A stretch of 64,000 bases of DNA, taken from assembly GCA_014526335.1 (NCBI GenBank), contig JACTAT010000217.1, positions 62,001-126,000 on the forward strand, given 5' to 3'. Position 1 is the stretch's first letter, and every line of letters starts with the position of its first letter. The notes under the pieces are model-generated. The model was not told the origin of the DNA, made no database searches, and was given only the letters and a program-made list of their open reading frames with translations. Positions 42,436 to 53,615 of this stretch are shown in pieces. The position numbers and the translations under genes are program-made. This DNA comes from Chrysaora quinquecirrha (taxonomy: Eukaryota > Cnidaria > Scyphozoa > Semaeostomeae > Pelagiidae).

Positions 42436-44220
42436 TTACACAACAGACTCTTTCGAATCAAGAAGTTTTTCCCCTTCAATGCATTTGCTTATGTGACCAG
42501 AATCCTTTCTCCCCTGGCTATCACTGATCATGTAAAGTTTAGATGAAAAACAGTATGAAATGGCAATGGCATTACAAGACTGAGGCACGTCTTCGCTCAA
42601 ATCTTCATTATTTGTGGATTCTTCCCTCTGATTACAACTGCCAAGATCTAAACTTGATATTGTTTCCGTTGCTGCTTCAAAATCTTCACTCGAAGGCAGT
42701 GTCTGTGCATTTCCAGTTTTTCTTCTGGGTCTTTTCCCTGAGCAAACAACGATGCTCTCCTGATCAGACGCATAGGCCTCGCATTCATTTATTTCATTCG
42801 TTTCTATGGTTTCTAATTTGTGTTCTGGTTCTTCGAAAACGAGGTCGCTGTCATCGCTGCATTCGTCGCTTGCTTGCGTCGGCGAGTTGCAGATGAGAAC
42901 TGGAAAGCGATTGGAAACACAAGGTTCAAAGGTTTCTGTGATTGTTTTTCCAGGAGATTCACACAAAGTACTTTGCTCGTCTGATAATAATCCCTGTTCG
43001 TCTGAATCCTTTGAGGATGGCCTCGATGTAGAACTGCCCAGTAATAAGCTGTCGCCTTCTTGGTACTGTGCTTCATTAGCAGAGGTTTTGAGATGTAATG
43101 CAAGCATAGCCACGCTGATAGAATTATCGTTCATTTCTCCATTGCTCACTATACTTTCTTCCACATCTCTTTTCCAGCTCAGTTTCCTGCGCAGTGACTT
43201 AAGATGTCGAAGAAAGGTGCCATTTTGACTGCTGGAATTTTCACGTGAAAACCCAACAAGATCAATATCGGAGTACCGACGACCGAGACATCTATGAAAC
43301 ATCGCCCAGAACGCTGTCTTGAAATTTATATTGAAAAATCCGTAAACAATAGGATTGCAACATGAGTTCAGATAGTGCATCCACTTCATAAAGCTTGGAA
43401 AGTGCCGCATCGTATTAGGATGGAATTCACATGACAAACAGTAGGTATATAAAAGCGAATACAAGTGAAATGGGATCCAGCAAAGTACGAATAAACCAAT
43501 GACAATTAACAATGTCTTTACTAGATTCCAGTCACCTTCAAGAAATCCTTGATGTGAAGATCGCATGCGGAATTTTATGTATATCGAGGTATAACAGAAC
43601 ACAATAATACCCAATGGCAAAAAGAAACCAAAAACAGAAGCTAATAATGTGTAGTTATGCCATTTGGTTAACTGGAAAAGGGCAACGACCAATGAATACA
43701 ACCAACAACATGAAATCATAATCATCCCCATGATAGGAGTCATTCTAGTTCTGTGACGCAGTGGTGCTATAATACTGAAAAATCTATCCAAGCTTACAGC
43801 AGTAAGATTAGTAACAGAAGCGACTCCAGCCAGAATATCAAATATTTCCCATACATCCTTCAATCTATAAAAGTCAATCCATTTTGGCAACTTCTCCCAT
43901 CCAGTGACTTCCCATGACAGCCATAGCGGCATTGAAATGCCAGCAACCAATAGATCACTGATTGCAAGAGATACTATAAAGTAGTTAGTTACGGTGCGAA
44001 GACGACGGTAATAGCAGAATGCTGCACAAACAAGGACATTTCCTAGCAATGCAATGACAATTAAAACTGCTATGCCAAAAGCTGATAGCGCCTTTGCTGG
44101 TGTTAGCTGGAATGGTTCTCGTCGGTAGATACTGTCACATTCAGGATTATAAGGATCGTAATGAATGCAAGGCTCCGAGTGATTCAAGGTCAAGTTCCCA
44201 TTTATTGTTGTATTGAACAT
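42436..44220 (-). CDS. Intronless class A GPCR, amine-receptor type, orphan
   Basis: 594-residue plasma-membrane receptor with seven helices. The N-terminus has N-glycosylation sites at Asn3, 9 and 13. Landmarks: GN61 in helix 1, SLAISD89 in helix 2, Asp128 at the position that binds amines in helix 3 (3.32), DRF at 145-147 in place of DRY, FVLCWIPF (244-251) in helix 6 and NPIVY (289-293) in helix 7. The Cys of helix 3 (3.25) is Lys121 and the short second outer loop (about TKWHNYT) has no Cys, so the usual disulfide is absent. A long Ser/Glu/Asp-rich cytoplasmic tail (about 290 residues) follows and could be phosphorylated. Intronless aminergic-like receptors are numerous in cnidarians. The ligand cannot be assigned. 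A broken copy of the tail-coding part lies in a SUCLG1 intron. Confidence 0.92.
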   Translation of the reverse strand: MFNTTINGNLTLNHSEPCIHYDPYNPECDSIYRREPFQLTPAKALSAFGIAVLIVIALLGNVLVCAAFCYYRRLRTVTNYFIVSLAISDLLVAGISMPLWLSWEVTGWEKLPKWIDFYRLKDVWEIFDILAGVASVTNLTAVSLDRFFSIIAPLRHRTRMTPIMGMIMISCCWLYSLVVALFQLTKWHNYTLLASVFGFFLPLGIIVFCYTSIYIKFRMRSSHQGFLEGDWNLVKTLLIVIGLFVLCWIPFHLYSLLYTYCLSCEFHPNTMRHFPSFMKWMHYLNSCCNPIVYGFFNINFKTAFWAMFHRCLGRRYSDIDLVGFSRENSSSQNGTFLRHLKSLRRKLSWKRDVEESIVSNGEMNDNSISVAMLALHLKTSANEAQYQEGDSLLLGSSTSRPSSKDSDEQGLLSDEQSTLCESPGKTITETFEPCVSNRFPVLICNSPTQASDECSDDSDLVFEEPEHKLETIETNEINECEAYASDQESIVVCSGKRPRRKTGNAQTLPSSEDFEAATETISSLDLGSCNQREESTNNEDLSEDVPQSCNAIAISYCFSSKLYMISDSQGRKDSGHISKCIEGEKLLDSKESVV

Positions 44221-47200
44221 GTTGAGGTAATCCTGCTTTCAGGATTCCGGCTTTTAGGAATTCTGCCTTTATGAAAGGAATTTCGATTCAGGAAATTTCT
44301 AAAAATGATGTCAAGATATAAATCGCTATAGCTTGCGTAAAAACAGAGAAACCTAAATATAAAGCATGTTCCTTTTGATAGATTGTATTCTGCACGCTAG
44401 ATGCCTATTCACTGCATGCAGCGATAAGTAAACAAAACAACAAAAACAACAAAAACAACAAAAACTCAGTGCAGCACACTTGAAACACAGACAGGTATCA
44501 ATGAGGCATTCACCGAGCGACATGATGTAGTGCAATGAATGAAATTGGTACCCCATGGTGCTTTTGCTATTCATTGCATCAAAAAGGTAGCTAGATGAAT
44601 GGAAGGTCTTTTATACTTCATCTGTTTTGTGTTTTGAGAAAAATTTTCCACGTGGCGAACGCCAAGTCTCCGACGCGGGTTAGTAGATGACCTCATTTTG
44701 TTGGTTTGAAGTCCTTCGGCCATTTTAATACGGTTTAATCTCATTTAGCGTGCTTGGAAGAAGGGGCCCCAGTAAAAAGTACGCTACAAGCAAGGAAAAC
44801 AGGATATTTTCTTTTGGCTACAGTGACAATTTATATGGTACGAGTACGTTCGGATTACGCTGTAGCTATATTTGAACAATATACGATCCCCAGCACAGAT
44901 TACTCTTGGATGTAGCCAGAAAAAATGAAGGCGAGAGGTCTCTTTAATCAGGGGTTTTGGAACAATGGGCCAGGGTGTAACGAACACTCTTGCCTTTATA
45001 AACTCTCCAGTTTCGGCGGTGATTGGCCCTTAAGTACCATAGGACCCTCCTGTTCACCTTGTCTTTCAACAAACATCTACCTGATGCGTGAACGTTCTAC
45101 GTGAACCAAAAGAGTATCCACCCACCCATCCACCCACCCATCCACACTCAGCGAGATACTCTCAGTTAGTCCCCTTTTGAACCCACTGAGCTAGGCAAAT
45201 CATATAACAGTCATAGAATCTAAGCATATTTAAACTCACCGGTGCAAAAATCCAGAATTATACTTGTTCAAAATTTCACCGACTGTTATGCAAACACAAT
45301 GATATCTTCATTCTGCAACAAATAACAGAATAAGCTAATAACTAAGACCGCAAGTTAAAGCGCTAAAATGCGATTTTGAAATGAATATGAAAGTGATTTT
45401 TATTCTATGTTAATCTTCAAGTCCGATTTATTGAGATAAGGCCGATTTTAGCTATACTTTATGATGACCTCACAATGGCACATGGAAGGTCATTCTTTCT
45501 GCAATCATTAGGGGAAAATTCTGTAGATGCCGAAGGAGTTTCGCAGATTCTGAATGAGAGCTTCGAGTGGTGTTGGGATTCTCCTATAGAATACAAAGAG
45601 CAACGTAAATGAAATATTGAGCTCTCGACCTTAAAAACCAAATAGTAATATGGATATCCCCAGGCCAGGATTAGTCCAAGGGTTTAGCTACTTACGAGCC
45701 GTCCTTTGCCGGGTCCTTTGCTAATTTTTTACAGCGAATTTTCATTTTCCGTGGACCTTGCTTATTTCTTTTCAAGCTTAACTTCAGCGCTGAAGCAATA
45801 ATCTTGGATATCTGAAGTAGCAGCTATACTTTAAATCTTCCCTCCTCTTGAATCTTCCTCCCCAAAGAATTCGAAACAAACAGATAACCCGGAAAAGCGT
45901 AATGCCAACACAAAACACAAGATATCAGACACACGCAGGGGAGCAGAGCAAAGACCAGGCTAAAGGCTGGTGAAATTAGAAAAGGAACCTTGTAATTCGT
46001 AATATTTTGAGCGTGTTTTCAATTACATACAACGCTTATACTTAACGCTTATCAATGTGTTAAAGTAGTAGTCCAACCAAGCAATGCTTATAGAGTAGAC
46101 TGAGGTTTAGACTGGGACTAGAAATGCTGATAGGTCTTCCAGACTTACCGAAGTGAATCTTGTAGAAAACTTCTTTCTGTGTGTAACTGATAACAACACT
46201 TGAAGATGATCATCAAACTTAGCCAACGGTCATTTACGAGATAATCACGTCTGATCATGGATGTACTAGAAAAGACAAGTAGATTTTCAAACTAAATAAA
46301 AGAGCAAGAACATTCCACGTAAAGCCCCATCAAAAACACAGCATGTACCTTTATGTTTATGAGTAAACAAACAGATAGCAGTGCCTCAGTCAAATTAGAT
46401 TTGTCGCCCTGTCATTCAATAGATTTTAAAAGCTGGCATTTGCAATGTTGTTTCTTGCAATTAAAATAAAATGCCTCTTTTCAATTCGACTGCATCAAAC
46501 ACAAAACGCCATTGAATTCGACCAAGTAACTCGATTACCTTCCCACGTGATAAGCATTAAAATGAAATGCCCAACTTTGTCATGCCACCAGAAAGGAAAC
46601 GCGTCACGAATTTACAAAAATTAATTTATCAATTTGCTACAAAATTTGAATTTTGATAATTTTTCATCCCTCCCTTCTGTTCAGATTCAAGATGCATAAA
46701 CTTGGTTTTTGGAACATTGGCATCAGGTGGGCAAGAATTCCGCGTTTTCCTTTCGGGTGGTCTTAATCATCTCCGTAACCGTGCCAAACTAATACTGCAT
46801 TTTAAGCTTGCATTCTGATTGGTCAACCGAACTATCGCATTGATTTGATCAGTGGAAAATCAACCTGGTTGAAATGAAAGTGTGAAAGTGAGAAAGAAGT
46901 AAGAAGTGAAAAGTAGTAAAGTAGAAGTAAAAAGTGAAAAACGTGAAGATAGAGAGGGATTTGTAGAGGGTGGAGGGGATGTTGGGGAGGAGGAGGAGGT
47001 TCTAATCTTTCATCATTTACTCTTTATTATCTTTCCGTCAAAGATCTCGTTTGACTCTGACTCACGACCGATGCTTTTTGTGCAAGTCGAAACTAGCAAT
47101 ACTGTAACTTCGGTTAAATAGTGAGGTGGTGGCTCCTAAACATGTAAGGCAGAATAATCCTATCATCATTAAGAATCGCTGTAAAGAGTGCAGGCACTGC

Positions 47201-47394
47201 CACTGCTGTATTAGTAGTTGCGTGTTTAACGTGGCAAATGAATGGAACAAGGCGTGGTCAGTTATTTTAAGAGTGCCCCCCATCTCCAGCCAGTGTACAA
47301 TTGCATGGCAAGAGGCATACTTAGAACAAGCTATGCCACCTTGGTATGACCGTAACTTGAAAGAAAACAGTTGGTGCAAAGAATATAGCCTTCA
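44221..47394. other. Gene-poor stretch upstream of the GPCR
   Basis: No exon chain could be supported on either strand. The first few hundred bases should hold the GPCR promoter, with an (aacaaaaac)n-like run near 44435-44465. A short ccaccc-type repeat lies at 45117-45150. The frames around 46906-47500 are low-complexity or run into the minisatellite. Confidence 0.45.
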
Positions 47395-48075
47395 AGATAT
47401 TCCTCCTACGTTACTTCAAGAAGACCCTCCACATTACATCGCCTCCACTACATTATCGCAAGAAAGCCCTCCACATTATTGTGCACCCTCCACATTAATT
47501 TAAGATAGCCCTCCACATTACTGAAAGATAGCCCCCCCCCGCATTACTTCGGACCCCTCACATATCAAGACCGTCGGAAGGAATCTCGGATTGGGGGGCT
47601 GAACAACTTAAAAAGTATTAGATGGCGTAATGATTTTATGACGTCATACCATTGTGTTCAAAATTATTGGGGCAGCCCCCCGCTTCCGACGGCCCTGCAT
47701 TACTGAAAATTAGGCCTCATCATTACCGAACATCCTCAAAATTACTGAAAAATAGCCCTCCGCATAACTACAAGATAGTCTTCTACATTACTGCTCACTC
47801 TCCACATTTCTGAAAGACATCCCTCCGCAATCTCGGACACCCTTCACATTTCTCGTGATATCCCTCCACGCTACTGAAAATAGCCTTCCACGTTACTTCA
47901 AGATAGCCCTCCACATCACTGTGTACCCTTCACATTACCTGAAGATAGTCCTCCACATTACTTCGCACCCTTCACATTACTTGAAGATAGTCCTCTACAT
48001 TACTTCACACCTTCATATTACTGAAGGATAGTCCTCCACATTACTGAAAACCCTCCTCATTACCGAACGAAGAAG
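47395..48075. repeat. Degenerate minisatellite, ccctccacattact units
   Basis: Roughly 20-25 imperfect units built on ccctccacattact(t/g) followed by aagatagt or similar, with alternating long and short spacing. A separate hairpin element interrupts the array at 47571-47691. Open frames here encode only PPHY-like repeats and are not taken as a gene. Confidence 0.8.
47571..47691. mobile_element. Small hairpin element, ACCGTCGGAAG ends
   Basis: The left end accgtcggaagg and a following ggggggctg are inverted at the right end (cagccccccgcttccgacgg). About 120 bp, inserted within the minisatellite. Confidence 0.6.
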
Positions 48076-48589
48076 TAATACCAAGGGCTTTTGACTAAGC
48101 AGGGGTCCATAGGAGACCCTGATGCCTCGGGTGTTTAAGAAAATGCCAATAATTGAAAATGAAAGAAACAGCTGCAATCATCATTATCTATCTTGCTTGG
48201 TGGTGGCAAGTATTCAATACGATAAGCATCAATGCAAGAGATTTATCAAAATATGATTGTGTCACAAAGAAGAAATATCCGTTCATGATGACATAAATTA
48301 TTCTCATAAACAGAATTAAACACCACGACAGAAGTAACTTAATGGGATCAGAACTTGTTTTGAAAGGAGTACCAGAAACTGGAAAGGGATTACTTGTGAA
48401 TAGAAAATGAAGGCATGCAAGGAAGCCTGTGACTGGGATTCAAGGTCAAGGTTCACATACACGATACACGAACATCCGCTTATGATTATTATGATGAAAG
48501 TCACAGCACTCCTACACTCCTGATGAAGACGACGAGAACGACAGCGAGGACGAAGTACATGATTATGATAATGACGATTGTGGTAATAT

Positions 48590-48757
48590 AGCAATGATTT
48601 TGATGATGATGATGATGATGATGGTAATAATAGTGATGACAATGATGGTGTGATGAATCATTATGAATGAAGAAGATGATGGTGGTGATGATGGCGATGA
48701 TTATAATGATGATGGTACTAGTGCTGATAATGACGATGTTGGTGGTGGTGGTGGTGG

Positions 48758-48810
<53 letters not shown>

Positions 48811-48905
48811 GTGATAATGATGATAATGATGGTGGTAATAATGAAGATGAAGATGATAACAATGATGATAATGATATGATGAAGATGAAAATGATGATGA
48901 TAAAT
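48590..48905 (+). repeat. GAT/GGT microsatellite
   Basis: Imperfect gat and ggt triplets, with (GGT)6 at about 48740-48757 and an uninterrupted (GAT) run of about 17-18 units at 48758-48811. The encoded Asp or Met runs in overlapping frames are not a gene. Confidence 0.9.
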
Positions 48906-51822
48906 CTATTGAGGAAGATAGTGTTGAAAAACTTTTCTTTCAACTAAGATGATATTTGATTCATTCAAAGAGTTCACAGCTTGTCTGTTTTTGTAACAAG
49001 TTTTAGCATTTGCCATACTTGGGCTGCCCATTGGTTAGGATGAAAAAAAGATGAAATTATTATCACTATGGCAAACTGACCACCAAAAATGCCTCTAACA
49101 CTGCGGAAAAGCGCTGCATCGAGAAAAGGAAATGCGTTGGCTGTGAATTAATATGCTACTGGTATTAAAGAGTCAAAAAATACAATAAATCAAAAAATAG
49201 AAAAACAAGAAAGGATACAAGATGAATGAACGTTACTATGTAGTCGATATGAAAAGAAATGCAAAATAATGTGCTTTGGCACATGGACGCCTCAGCTTTC
49301 AAAGCATTTTGTTTGAAGTTTCGCAGAGGAGTAACGCAATTTGGGCTCCCTTTGCAAAAGAGCTAAGGGGCCCCGACTAACAGGAACCCCCGATAATTTT
49401 TCGTATTACGCGTGTTTTCGGCTACACTATGCTAAAAGGCTTCCTAAGGCCATTCCATAAACAATCATTAACCAGGGAACACGTAACGTGAATTTTTCAG
49501 GTAAAGGGCAGTTTTCAAAATTTCCCACTAACTACTCCGTTACACCCCCCGATTCTTAGAGCTGACTTTGCTTCGCCGTCCTTGAAGGTCCTCGTCTCAC
49601 AAAATTCTTAAGGGCCCCGAGCATCTCCCTTTACCCACTACCTAAACTTAGGGGTAGGCCTATGATTCTCCATTTACACGCATTTTTTTTCTATAAGGAA
49701 GTTCGGCTTAGGGTCAGTACTGACAATTCCTTAACTGATGGTGAAAATTGAGTACTTAATATTCCTTAGCAATTCCTTAACTTCTTACTTTGTGATTCTT
49801 AAAAACAACCAATGGTCAAGGAAATATAGGCCATAAAGGTTTCAGAAGACGAGTAGAAATGAATACTGATTGAAAGCCATTGGCGATAAGTATTGCTTGC
49901 TCTGTTAATTCAAAACTTCATTTTTTTAATCGAAATGCTAATTTAAAGAAAAAGTCAGATTCCTTAGTAGTCTCCGGTCCCGTACTAGAAATTCCTTAAG
50001 TTTTTGCCAGCCCGAGTACTACCTTCCTTATAAAGCACTTATGACGACAATGACAAGTAAGGCTACTCTTTTGCGCTTCTCTTAATGTGATCCCAACTTT
50101 GGCCTATTTTTTATTTTAACTAAGAATGCTGAAAGATTATGAAGGAAAGCAGCACTAGCTCTTATGAAAGTGATCAAAACAAATAGAATTGGATCGGGTC
50201 ACAATTTGTTCCTCCCTCTTGAGAAAAAGCCTGTGCAAAAATGTAACCTACTACAAGCCATTGATACAGAAGAGCTATATCTTCAAGTTTGTCCAGCCCA
50301 CTTCCAAATAAGGAATTTCAATTATTCTTAACTTGTTACCAGACTCTTTGATAGTAAAGTGATACAGTAGATCAATTGGCAAGCATCAATCACACATCAT
50401 GCCTATATAATCATGGGAAAAAATGCAGTAACTCGATAGGTAAAGAATACCGTTGATACCAAAGTCGACAATTATAGAATCTGTTGAAATAACACGTAGA
50501 CCACCAAAATACTTTCTACATGGCGGCCAAATGTTAATCAACTAAAATTTACAACGAAATACTGTGAACCTTTAGCTAGAAGTGACCGTTTTTGAAGTGG
50601 CGTAGCGTAGCCAAGGGGGCACTGGAGGCGGTCGCCCCCCAATCATCGCCAAGATAGGTTTTTTTTATAGGCTAAAAGCTAATGATGTAAAAATGTTGCA
50701 AGGGTAAGACTCGGTTGCTTTTTTGAAACCACGCCCTAAAGTTTTTTTTGGTATTATTAGTATTACTGAATTTTGAGTATGACTGACCCTCTTTGGAATA
50801 AGATTATGTTAACGATGTTATATTAACGAATGAACATTGAGTAGAAGGGGGTATAAGGGGTAAAAACGAAGTAGAGAGGGCAAAAGAAGTAAATTTAAAT
50901 CATAATGATCCTGGCTAACCCTTTTGACGGAGCAAGTTGTCGTGTTATTAAAAATTTCCATTGTATTCGCATTTCATTAAAAAAGTTCGTAGCCTATCTA
51001 TCACATAAATAAATAAGAAAATAACAGAGAAATTTTATGCCCTCAACAAAAGAACGTCTTTCCGCGGGGATTTTTTCTCAATTGGAACAAAAATTTTGGT
51101 TTTTTATTATTCACTTTTATTTGTCCTTCTTGTATTAACCCAAGTATTTAAAATATTTAAGTATATGAATAAATAAACACAAGAATCTCAATGAGAGATG
51201 CTCTTATTTTTAGTGAAAGAGAATCTTTTAGAAAATTAAATAGAGAATTATGTTCTTAATCCTAAAGGAAAGATTATATTGCAAGTGGTTTTTCATAAAA
51301 ATATAAGAAATTTAGGAAATGATAAGGTGTTTTTGAAGCTTAGAAGGGAATGAATTTTCAAACTTTCTTTGCTCCACGTATAGATAATGTTATCGCAGAA
51401 ATTGTCGAAAAAACTGAGAAATTAGGGAAGGGGGGCTCCATCCCCCATTATACGCATCTGAAAATCGATATATTCGAGAGTTGGGGAGGTGACCTCTGCA
51501 TGCTCTGGTGTACAGTGTCCGGAAAAAATATTGGATAAAAAATTGGAACTACTGTAAAATAACGATAAAATGAATACTGTAGCCTATCTTATAAACAATT
51601 GTTACAGTACCAGAAAAAATCCAAAAAGGGCCTAAGTCACGCATCAAATCAACAAAAATTCTAAAATTTCAAAGTCGAAGCTCAATAATTTGTATGTAAC
51701 TTTATACATAGTTCACAATGAAATCTTTCAAAGGAAAAGAAAACACTGAAAATCATAATGTAGTACATTGTACATATCTACCTTGCGAGTTGTGATGAAT
51801 TACGACAATGCTATCATGATAT
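48906..51822. other. Gene-poor AT-rich stretch
   Basis: No supported exons. A degraded TACACGC-family element lies at about 49675-50040 (tacacgcattttttttctataagg at its left). A fragment at 50598-50665 (gtggcgtagcgtagcc followed by ggcggtcgcccccc) resembles one end of a DNA transposon whose other end was not found. Confidence 0.45.
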
Positions 51823-53615
51823 TTATGAAACTTTAGCAAGAAGGCCATCAATCCTTCTCCAGAAATCCCTCGTTGTTTGTGACTTGAAACTGCCACGAAA
51901 TCTAGAAAACAAGCAAAGTGCAATGTAGCTATGTAACAAATGAAATATATAAAAACATTGCAAAAGGAATGGTGTGGTTTTATTCAATGGTTTTGTGGTG
52001 TTCAAATTCTAATACTCACTTTAACATGTAATTAGTTTTCATTTCCACAGCTGCATGGGACAGCACGCCAACTATCAATTACAAATTGAAATAAAAATAT
52101 GTGAATAAAGACATTTAAACTTTACGCTTTCACAAACACAGTACATTTGCAAATAATTACATGGATATCATTATCAATTCTTAATTATTACCCGGAGATC
52201 AATCTATTACTGTAACCAATATTGGTCACATATCTTGCATAACAAGGAGCTTTTTTAAGGCTTAAAAATATATTTTTTTTAATTCTATGACGTCATCTGA
52301 AGAATGAATTTACCAATGCGACCATTCCAAGAAGTTCACAGCTTTTCACGTTTCTTGATTTTTTTCTTGTTTCTGTTACTGTCCTGGCCTGGCCAAAAAA
52401 TCAAACATTGTTGATCAAACATTTGCAATTTGCTAATCAAGCAAAATGTTTCGTTTCAACGTTTGGCCACAACGTAAAACATTGCTCGTCCAACATTTTT
52501 TGCTTGATATAAGCATAAAGTGCTTTTGAAGTTTTTCAAAAACATTTCTGATCGAATTCTGCTTGTCAAGAATGTTTTCTGATGTTTCCAAACGGTCAAA
52601 CATAAGAACGGTCAACGGTCAAACATTGCTTGTAAGGCGAATCTAAATGTTTGACCAACAATGTTTGATCGTTTGGCCAGGGCTTAAAAGGGGCTTCTCT
52701 ACCATATCAACATAGACAAATTTTACAAATCAAGTCTTAAACGTAACACAAATTTGAAAAACTCTAATCGTACCAGCTTTACCTCGATGAGCCGAAAGGG
52801 GGTATCAAAAACTTTTCCAGGGTTCAAGTTCGAGCTGGGGTTTATCTTCAAGTTCGAAACCACCGTGTCACCGTGCCATTGGGTGCCAGTTTATATCTTA
52901 GCTGTACGATACACATTCGTTAATGAAATAGCTTCAATGGCCATTCTTGAAAGGTTGACGTTGAAAACGTATTTTATTTCCCAAAAACCGGTGTGTGCCA
53001 ATTTGCTTGCACTACTCTTAGGTGCCTAATTGCTGGAGGGTCGGAAAAAGAGGGGGGCTGGAACTGCAGTCAGGATCTAATTAGCGGGGGGTCGGAATTA
53101 AAGGGGGGTGTCGGACTTTGTTTTACAAATTTTTCAGGAAACTGCTGAAACGCAGTGCGAGGGGCCCTATAGCGCTTATATGCTAAGGAAATCCATAGTT
53201 TAACCAACAAATAGGGTATACAAGAGAAATTTCACACCAAGAACGTCAGAGTGAGTTCAGTGAAAAATATCAACATCAATATCAACGCAAATCTTAATAA
53301 GCGGGGGGTCCTAATAAGAGCGTGGGGTTGGATTTTTTTCGAAAAATAAATTAGCGGGGGGACTGCAATTAGGCGCCTAAGAGTAGTAGGCTCCATGCAA
53401 ACTCCACGGAGGAGCACGAATCAAGCTCGTTCGTGCATTCTACAAATGGTACATGATGGATAGTACAATTTTCGTGTCTCGTTTAAATAAAAGCATGCCA
53501 TGATTTCCTCCGAACAGTTAAATTATTAACCGGAATTTCTTAAAATAGCAACTAAATCACCTGATAAATCTTGAACAGTTTCGAAAGAATATTTCTTCTG
53601 TTTTTGTCGGCGTTT
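51823..53615 (-). CDS. Unidentified protein, last three exons
   Basis: Three exons join with matching phases and good splice sites: 53561-53615 (acceptor ctacacag, donor TCAG|gtgatt), 52020-52071 (donor AAA|gtgagt) and 51823-51901 (acceptor gttttctag; stop TAA 51823-51825). They read KYSFETVQDLS, then GVLSHAAVEMKTNYMLK, then FRGSFKSQTTRDFWRRID and LLAKVS. The composition (amphipathic, few low-complexity residues) and the phase agreement argue for a real gene. I do not recognise the family. Upstream exons should lie between 53616 and 56067 but were not confidently found. A GGCC-hairpin element and a CTCTTAGG element occupy the intron between the first two exons. Confidence 0.6.
52387..52683. 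mobile_element. GGCC-hairpin family, well preserved copy
   Basis: It begins gcctggccaaaaaatcaaac and ends gtttgatcgtttggccaggg. Inner arms aagcaaaatgtttcg and gcttgtcaagaatgtttt pair. About 297 bp, no coding sense. Confidence 0.75.
53011..53387. mobile_element. ACTACTCTTAGG-ended hairpin element
   Basis: The ends actactcttaggtgcctaat and attaggcgcctaagagtagt are inverted with one mismatch. Repeated attagcggggggtc motifs lie near each end in opposite orientation. Same family as 19154-19362. Confidence 0.7.

Noticed and set aside
42543..43228. Plus-strand frames of 117 and 140 codons
   Set aside because: They are antisense shadows of the intronless GPCR reading frame.
47126..47503. Plus-strand 125-codon frame with Cys-rich start
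   Set aside because: Its second half is translated minisatellite (PPHY-like repeats) and no splice partners or homologues are apparent.
48663..48947. Asp-rich or Met-rich frames on both strands
   Set aside because: They are translations of the GAT/GGT microsatellite in different frames.
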